Source: Panulirus ornatus (Eukaryota; Arthropoda; Malacostraca; Decapoda; Palinuridae). From it: a stretch of 64,000 nucleotides of DNA. Under the pieces are notes generated by a model. The model was not told the origin of the DNA. It worked only from the letters and a program-made list of their open reading frames with translations, and searched no databases. How positions within the stretch are numbered: position 1 is the first letter of the stretch; each line of letters opens with the position of its first letter. The stretch is from assembly GCF_036320965.1 (NCBI RefSeq), contig NC_092234.1:45419012-45483011 (forward strand). The letters are read 5' to 3'. Below are positions 57,340-64,000 of the stretch, piece after piece. A program made the translations under genes and the position numbers.

Positions 57340-57470
57340 CCCTTTTTACATATATAATAACAGCTCGCTTCCCTCCGTGTGAGGAGAATCCTCCTCGACT
57401 GTGGTTGGTCGATCGTAGGTGACGTCATTCCTCACTGACCAACCAACTTCACCCGACGCGTTCGACAAGA
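57340..57470 (+). promoter_or_regulatory. possible promoter with TATA-like box and CRE
   Basis: TATA-like acatatataataaca near 57347-57360, perfect CRE TGACGTCA at 57420-57427, and a CpG-dense stretch leading to an ATG in good context at 57471 (CAAGATGGCG). Plus-strand orientation. This is a sequence-only call; no transcript evidence. Confidence 0.4.
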
Positions 57471-57715
57471 TGGCGACCGTTTCGGGCGCGCGGGAGGACG
57501 ACCCTGACGTGGTTTATCTGGCCCTACCCCAACTGCCAAGGGTCATGAGGGCCTTAGACCTCGAGCGTAATCTACCAAACCCCCCAAAAATCTCCCAACA
57601 TATCTTTCCGATGTTGAACCTAACTCTCACAGCCCCACATACCATCACACTCGTTGAATACACGTACGTGTGTGTGTGTGTGTGGACCTGGGTAGGCCAA
57701 CCAGTCTGGTCCTAG
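57471..57715 (+). CDS. candidate first exon of an unknown plus-strand gene
   Basis: ATG at 57471 in strong context opens MATVSGAREDDPDVVYLALP and QLPRVMRALDLE. The frame stays open to a TAG ending at 57715, but the last part runs into a (GT)n tract, so if real the exon should end earlier; no strong donor is seen (gagcgtaatc near 57564 is weak). No family recognised. It overlaps, on the opposite strand, the candidate at 57782-57880 only if read through. Low confidence. Confidence 0.25.
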
Positions 57716-57781
57716 TCGCCCACATCCACCTGACCTTCGACGGCCAGTAACCCAAACCTTGTTGTTGAGAAATACACTCAC

Positions 57782-57880
57782 CAGGCCGTCCAACATGGCC
57801 GCCCTAAACCCCCCAACCAACCCCTCCTCGTCGTCGTCAGTCAAATCTAAGATCATTTCTCTCCCAGCAGTTTTACTCAT
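57782..57880 (-). CDS. candidate first coding exon with SUMO-interaction-like motif
   Basis: Minus-strand ATG at 57880 opens 33 codons, MSKTAGREMILDLTDDDEE then GLVGGFRAAMLDGL, and ends at a strong donor CTG|gtgagtgt. ILDLTDDDEE resembles a SUMO-interacting motif (hydrophobic core followed by acids). It lacks a signal peptide, so it is not an obvious start for the sas-like gene; it may begin a separate transcript. The opposite strand is also open (MAALNPPTNPSSSSSV..), so strand is uncertain. Confidence 0.3.
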
Positions 57881-58304
57881 GATGCGGGGGTTGTTAGAGA
57901 CGGTAAATGGACAAAATGATTACAAATATTAATGCGTTGGTCGATTGATTAATGACTTTTAACCAGCCTGGGAGAGAGAGAGAGAGAGAGAAGGCCAGCG
58001 ACTGACTGGCTGGCTGGTTCTGCAGCTAAACATATGTGTGTGTTGTTTGTTTACGATCGCTTGTACTCGCAGGGCGCGCCCCGGCCACCCGAGCCCCCTC
58101 TCCCTTCTCTCCATCGTTTAAGTGTCTCTAACAACTGCTAGTTTGTTTAAGAGGCTGTATGATCGCTTGTAATGGATCTAATGTAATCGAATGTAACTGA
58201 TCATTTGATAATACTAATTACTTTCGTTATCTTTGGAAATGGCGGCTTTGGATTGAGGGAGTGGGGGAGGGGGAATTCGAGATGTGATCTATTTGCAAGG
58301 TAGA

Positions 58305-58965
58305 ACGACCCTTGAGCACGACGGTACGACCTTTGAGCACGACGGTACGACCCCTTGAACACGACGGTACGGTCCTTGAGCACGACGGTGAAACCCTTGA
58401 ACACGACGGTACGACCCTTGAGCACGACGGTACGACCCATGAGCACAACGGTACGACACTTGAGCACGACGGAACGACCCTTAAACACGGCAGTACGACT
58501 CTTGAACACGACGGTACGACCCTTTGATCACGACGGTACGACCATTTGAGTACGACGGTACGACCCTTGAGCACGACGGTACGACCCCTTAAGCACGACG
58601 GTACGACCCTTGGGCACGGCGATACGACCCTTGAGCACGACGGTATTCGACCCCTTGAGCACGACGATACGACCCTTGAGCACGACGGTACGACCCTTGA
58701 GCACGACGGTACGACTCTTTGAGCACGACGGTACGACCCTTGAGCACGACGGTACGACCCTTGAGCACGACGGTACGACCCTTTGAGCACGACGGTACCT
58801 GACCCTTGATCACGACGGTACGACCCTTGAGCACGACGATACGACCCCTTGAACACGTCAGTACGACCCTTGAACACGACGATACGACCCTTGAGCACGA
58901 CGGTACGACCCTTGAACACGAACGGTACCTGACCCTTGAGCACGACGGTACGACCCTTGAACTAA
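58305..58965 (-). repeat. 21-bp CpG-rich minisatellite, array Y (inverted to array X)
   Basis: About 31 units of cccttgagcacgacggtacg plus A, the reverse complement of the 55567-55820 unit. Occasional 1-5 bp insertions (cccctt, ggtacctga). Located upstream of E1 on the sense strand. Confidence 0.9.
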
Positions 58966-59604
58966 ACAGAGTGCAACCATCAGTTCATAACGACCCTTAC
59001 CAATGACCTGACCTTTATCAATGGTGAGTCATTAGGGGTCATCTTCCTTCACATGCGAATGACAATACTCGATGTCAAGTGACCCCTCCCCCTCCCCCCC
59101 CCCCTTCCACTTCATTCACAATGGCTCGTCAACAACGCCTTCCTAGTGGCAGCAATGAATGGTCTTGCGAATGCGAGTGATTTACGCCTGGATGGTGCGA
59201 CCGCATCATCCTCCACGGTCTTGTGGTCACGGAGGAGGAGGGGATATGGCATGCGTCTCGCATAACTCCCGGCGTTACATCCTCCCTCCTCCTCCTCTCC
59301 TCCACCACCACCTCCTCCTCCACCTCCTCCTCCTCCTCCTCCTCCTCCACCACCTCCCTTCCCCTCACCCACTGGCTACTTCAGTCCCCTCCTCGAGCGC
59401 CATCGTACCCCCCCCCCCCCTCCAACGGCCTGTCCGTCACGGGGTGGAGGGGACCACGACGTCTCAACCGTCGTAACCCCCCCCCCCCCCCTCCAAGTGG
59501 AGAGGACGTCCCTCGCTAGCCAGCGGAGGGGAAGGAAGGAAGGGGGGAGGGGGAAGATGGCGGAAGTCCCCACCTCCCCCTCTTCCTCCACCCCGTGTAA
59601 GGCA

Positions 59605-60000
59605 TCCGTCACTAACCCAACGTAACTGACCAATGGGAGAGCGTCTCCGTGTCACTTAGCCCAATCCAGGTGACCAATAGGAGTGTGTCTCCACCTCCCA
59701 CCTGCCCATCACAACTGACCAATGGCGGGGCGTTTCCATGTTACATTAACCCAACTCAACCGACCAATGGGAGAGCGTCTTCGTGTCACTAGCCCAACCC
59801 AAATGACCAATACGAGAGCGTCTTCTTGTTACTAACCCAACTAAACTGACCAATGGGAGAGCGTCTTCGTGTCACTAGCCCAACCCAAATGACCAATAGG
59901 AGAGCGTCTCCTTGTTACTAACCCAACTCAACTGACCAATGGGAAAGCGTCTCGACCTCCCGCTGGCCCATACCGACTGACCAATGGCGTGGCGTCTCTC
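59605..60000 (+). promoter_or_regulatory. nine-fold CCAAT-box array (43-45 bp repeat)
   Basis: Units of about 43-45 bp, each with tgaccaatgg or tgaccaatag. CCAAT starts at 59630, 59674, 59719, 59764, 59807, 59850, 59893, 59936 and 59981, all in the same orientation. Units also carry agagcgtcttcgtgtcacta and taacccaac words. An isolated CCAAT follows near 60142. It could bind NF-Y; function is inference. Confidence 0.7.
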
Positions 60001-60149
60001 TCTGTTCATCACCACCACCCCCAAAACAATGGAGTAATGAGGGGGCCAGTATATCCTCCATTACATAATGAGAAGTAATTATATCCAGCTGAGGAGGACA
60101 GGAACCAAAGCGCGTTTAAATAAACGTGTGGTGTAATTACCAATGGGAG

Positions 60150-60206
<57 letters not shown>

Positions 60207-60265
60207 CAGTAATTACCTATCCGTAATTACCTCCTTGTACTGTACGGGGAGGCAGTTTTACACTC

Positions 60266-60303
<38 letters not shown>

Positions 60304-60387
60304 AAAATCACCCACGTGTACAGTACGAAATGTACGTTCTTCACTCGTGAGATCCGATCTCTTGCGTTATCTGCGTGTGTGCGTTAC

Positions 60388-60545
60388 CTGCGTACGTTCG
60401 AGTACAAGGCGTAACGAGCAGCAATCCAAACCACCCAAGTCTGAGTCGTAATCACTTCCATCGAGAGATGAAGACCAAGACACTTCGGTCTAACATCCAC
60501 CTTCCATAGAGTGAACGACTGATCTCCCACTTCCTCTAGCGCGAG
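60388..60545 (-). other. possible noncoding or coding exon, minus strand
   Basis: A (CT)n tract and ccggcaacacacag acceptor precede, and CGTACGCAG followed by gtaacgc ends, a 158-bp segment. The reading ending ..MEVITTQTWVVWIAARYALY is open, but its exit phase (2) does not fit E1 directly. It may be a 5' UTR exon or chance. Confidence 0.25.
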
Positions 60546-60917
60546 CTGTGTGTTGCCGGGAGAGAGAGAGAGAGAGAGTGAGAGAGAGAGAGGGAGAGAG
60601 AGAGGGGGGCAGAGAGGAGCAGGCAGGTGTGTGGTGGTAATGAGGCACGTGTGTATACACCAGCAGGAGGTGTAGGAGGTGGAGGAGGTGGTGGTGGTGG
60701 ATGATGAAGATGGGGGCGCCCCGCCAGAAACTCTAACACACACACACACTCCAGGCACTGTCTGTCCTACGGAGCGACCACTAGGCGCACGGGGCGTGTG
60801 GGGCGCGTCCGTCACCCACCTGCTTTCCTCAGTGGGGGCCTGATGTACAGCCCCTACCTTCTCTGCAGTGGGTACTGGGTGGTGTGTTCGACTCCCAAGC
60901 GGTCAGGAACACCACCT

Positions 60918-61056
60918 ATCCTCTATCCAGTGGGCGCCATGACCTGACTTGGAGACTCATTCCTCTCCTCTATCCAGTGGGCGCCATGACCTGACTTGGA
61001 GACTCATTCCTCTCCTCTATCCAGTGGGCGTCATGACCTGACTTGGAGACTCATCC
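60918..61056. repeat. 46-bp triplication
   Basis: Three direct copies of tctatccagtgggcgccatg with acctgacttggagactcatt following, the third with gcgtc for gcgcc. Confidence 0.9.
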
Positions 61057-61634
61057 CTCGCCAGTGGAGGTGGAGGTGGAGGGAGAGGGGGAGGTCATCA
61101 TCATCCACCTGACCTCACCCGCCATGAGGCTGACCTTGTATCGTCCCTGTTTCGTACCCGTCTCTCTTTCTCTCCCTCCTCTTTTTTTTTTTTTTCGCTC
61201 AGGCTGGGTTCGTCGGCCAGACGCATGCGTGCTTTCATGACCTGACCTTCCGTTTGACCCCACGACAGACACCACCCGACCTCCCCAACGGAACATTCCT
61301 TTGACCTCTTGTCGTGCTGGGTCAAACACTGACCCCACAACCTCCACTTCTCTCTTAAGGACCTAAAAAGCACTTTCGCTTCACAATGGTTCCCAGCGAA
61401 CAGCTCCTCCCATCTACGAACTTGCGGCAAGGAGGAGGCAAAATACAACGTTTTCAGAGCTTGATGAATCATACAACCAGGAGGTTGTATAATCATACAT
61501 TCGTTATACATTGTACCCACAAACCTCAAACGACGGGATATGACGTAGGCCCACCGCAAAAACACAATACAACCCCCCCACCTCCTGTCGTGCGAAGTGA
61601 AAGCGTTGTTTTGTTTTGTTTTTTCTCCTGACGA

Positions 61635-61772
61635 ACAAATCGCCCAGCAAACAAGTCTCCCAGCGAACAAGTCTCCCAGCAAACAAACAAGTCGCCTAGC
61701 GAACAAGTTGCCCAGCGAACAAGTCGCCCAGCGAACAAATCGCCCAGCAAACAAGTCACCCAGCGAACCACA
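61635..61772. repeat. 16-bp minisatellite
   Basis: About nine units of cgcccagcgaacaagt with tctcccagcaaacaag variants. On the minus strand it reads as SLGDLFAGR-type repeats in an open frame; no other coding sign. Confidence 0.85.
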
Positions 61773-61979
61773 CCAGGAGCTCCCCTGGAAACCACATCTA
61801 ACGTCTGTCACATACATGTCTTCCTCTCCTCCTCCTCCTCACCGATATATACGAAGGAAATGTTGTATCTCCTGCCCCTCGGTGGCGAAGACTTGGGGTT
61901 GGCGACAGGGAGCGGCGAAGGCGACGCCGACGGAGACGCCCTATTGAGCCACGGCTGCGTACTGGGACCATCATCGCTG

Positions 61980-61993
61980 CTACTGTTGATGGG

Positions 61994-62033
<40 letters not shown>

Positions 62034-62068
62034 ATCGACCAGAACAGAGAATAAAGAATAAAGCCAGC

Positions 62069-62152
<84 letters not shown>

Positions 62153-62160
62153 GTCGGGGT
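61980..62160. repeat. (CA)n and (GA)n microsatellites
   Basis: (CA)n at 61996-62028 and a (GA)n run at 62070-62151, followed by a G-rich stretch. (TA)n follows at 62383-62441. Confidence 0.95.
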
Positions 62161-62381
62161 GGGGGGGCAGCCGTTAGGGGGGGGACTGAATGCATGGCGG
62201 TACACGTCCGTCCAACACTTACTCATCACTCATGATGGGTTGGACTCAGCGTGGTTCATCGCGCTGACGAGGTGACAACACTTCTGGGTACACAAGGTGG
62301 GGAAATACCCATCATCGAGAACCCGCCGCCATATTGGGTCACAAACACACCTCGTCGTATTTGACAGTTTCAGCTTCCTAT

Positions 62382-62444
<63 letters not shown>

Positions 62445-62800
62445 CTATGAATCCCCGGGGAAAATGAAACACGATAAGTTGCCAAGTGCACTTTCGCGTC
62501 ATAATCACATCATCATCAGGGGGGGGATACAAGAAATATACAAGTCAGTTGATATACAAGAGGGACCTTCTATGTAACTGCTGCAGCGCTCGGGAAGGCA
62601 CCCATGTCCAAGGGCGGGACCACACATCATAAGGCGGGATGGTGTGCCTGTATCACCTGAGGGGCAGTATAGGGCTTCTGTTAACGCTTGTCTTCCGTGA
62701 TGATGCGCCATATCATGGCATGACTGATCCTGTGTTGAGACGGAGTATGTCATGATGAAGAGCTGGCTGGTGCCCAGAACACATACGAGATAAAGTAAAT
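62445..62800. repeat. unclassified interspersed repeat
   Basis: Begins cctatgaatccccggggaaa and runs through tgccaagtgcactttcgcgt and acatcatcatcagg. The inner part at 62600-62690 resembles 4910-5000. I suspect a common decapod dispersed element but cannot name it. Confidence 0.4.
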
Positions 62801-63029
62801 CGTGCATGTCTGGCGGGTGGGGAGGGAGGGAGGGAGGCCAAGTTTCAAGTGGGTGTATTTCTGGTGGGATGAAGTTTGGCGCGCGACAACGTTCAGCGCC
62901 AGCCGGGTTATTTCAGCGTTGCTAATATACTGGGTATTAGTGTGTGTTTGTCCGGTGTACGTTGCTCCAATGCGAGGTAGAGGTCAGTATTTTTATATGA
63001 AATAAAAACCCGCACCCTAACCTTATCTG

Positions 63030-63660
63030 GTGCCATTTATCGACACCAAATTACCGCCCTTCCTCGCGCAAGCACCACAGACACCATCACGGGTTTATTT
63101 TGACGACGACGAACCAGTCTCCCGATCTGCTACGAGTTTAATAAGAGGTAAGGCTTCTAATGCCAGTAATTACAGGACAAAACACCCATTTGATAAGAGG
63201 AAATATTCTTCTCCCCGAGCCTTATCTCCCTCCCGACGCTGGGGTGATTGGATGCGTGAGGGAGCCGTTCTCATGGCGGAGGGAGGGAGGGCGGGCGGGA
63301 GGTCGCGGGGTCCTGGGAGACCGGTCGACCGCTTCACCGTCCGCTGTGAGAAGTGGCTCCTCGTTTCCCCCTCCGCCGCCCGCACTGAATGATTATGGCG
63401 GGGCCAAATGTCGGCTCCATGGGAATAATCACGGTGGACATAAGTACAGGAAGACGGCCAACCGGACGTTGATGGTGGAAGCGCTGATGCGCACTCACAA
63501 GGGAGAAAAAAAAAGAGATGTGCGCGTTGTATCATGCGCAGAATCGTATCACGCGGCGTGTATTATGGCGCACCCTTCAACTCTCGCCCCCGCGCGCCCC
63601 GCTTCTGTAATATCACTACTGCCACGATCCGACACTTACGTTTACAGTGGTGGCGGTTAA
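63030..63660. promoter_or_regulatory. CpG-dense stretch with ATGGCGG motifs
   Basis: Base composition shifts to GC-rich with many CpGs (for example gggcgggcgggaggtcgcgg and gaccggtcgaccgcttcacc). ATGGCGG occurs at 63273-63279, 63395-63401 and (outside) 63766-63772. Could be a promoter, but open frames here match nothing I know. (TA)n closes the window at 63836-63900. Confidence 0.35.
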
Positions 63661-63832
63661 GTCTACACAGTGGTGCCACTTTGGAGCAAAGTATTCAAAC
63701 CAGAAGTCACACAATAGTGACCGCGCGTCGCACACACACACACAGACACACACACATTTCGAACAATGGCGGTCCGGTTGGCCTTTGTACTACTCACAAA
63801 CGCACAGTTTATGTGAGGAATAATTTCCCAGC

Positions 63833-63900
<68 letters not shown>

Positions 63901-64000
63901 CAATAATAACGCTTGTAACTACACGATTTACACCGGCATCCGCATCTACAAAAACTAATTACAAGCCAAATAATCATCTCACATTTTTAAGAAATAAAGA

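Noticed and set aside
61101..61817. Minus-strand 238-codon frame
   Set aside because: Its N-terminal part is the 16-bp repeat and the rest shows no family match, splice borders or conserved pattern.
1..64000. Bacterial or viral contamination
   Set aside because: Consensus introns, arthropod telomere motif, nested LINE/SINE structure and one continuous 17-exon gene fit a single eukaryotic locus.

Overview
The window reads as nuclear DNA of an arthropod, most likely a decapod crustacean. It has long introns with consensus GT/AG borders, a short run of the arthropod telomere motif (TTAGG)n, many decayed LINEs, a LINE-mobilised SINE, and extreme mini- and microsatellite content. I see no bacterial operon, rRNA, tRNA or CRISPR array.

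The main content is one minus-strand gene spread over about 54 kb. I traced 17 consecutive coding exons (E1 at 56159 down to E17 at 2458). Every exon has a GT donor and an AG acceptor, and all 16 internal phase joins agree, giving one open frame of 4845 nt (about 1615 residues). The encoded extracellular modules, in order, are: an EB/EGF-like module; a VWC domain; an acidic linker with a coding minisatellite; FN3; VWC; FN3; VWC; EGF; VWC; VWC; a Met/Glu-rich stretch; a strikingly histidine-rich stretch; and FN3. VWC plus three FN3 domains fits the insect epidermal cell-surface receptor Stranded at second (Sas). The signal peptide end and the membrane/cytoplasmic end lie outside what I can identify.

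The introns differ in two halves. The 3' half (1-35 kb) is AT-rich and full of transposon remains: many copies of one RTE-like LINE, a Ty3/gypsy element with two 248-bp LTRs and a 5-bp target duplication, CR1/Jockey-like and I-like LINE remnants, a SINE with clear target duplications, and three blocks of a ~320-bp satellite. The 5' half (36-62 kb) is GC-richer and packed with minisatellites of 16-46 bp units. Upstream of E1, from 57.3 kb to the window end, there are CpG-dense stretches, a perfect CRE, a nine-fold CCAAT-box array and repeated ATGGCGG motifs. This suggests promoter territory, but no transcript start is proven.

The observations I find most interesting are: a minisatellite whose unit repeats the authentic 5' splice site of E4; complementary (inverted) tandem arrays flanking E1 and flanking the in-frame block E12-E15; the shared 3' end of the LINE and SINE; the evenly spaced CCAAT array; and the polyhistidine ectodomain.
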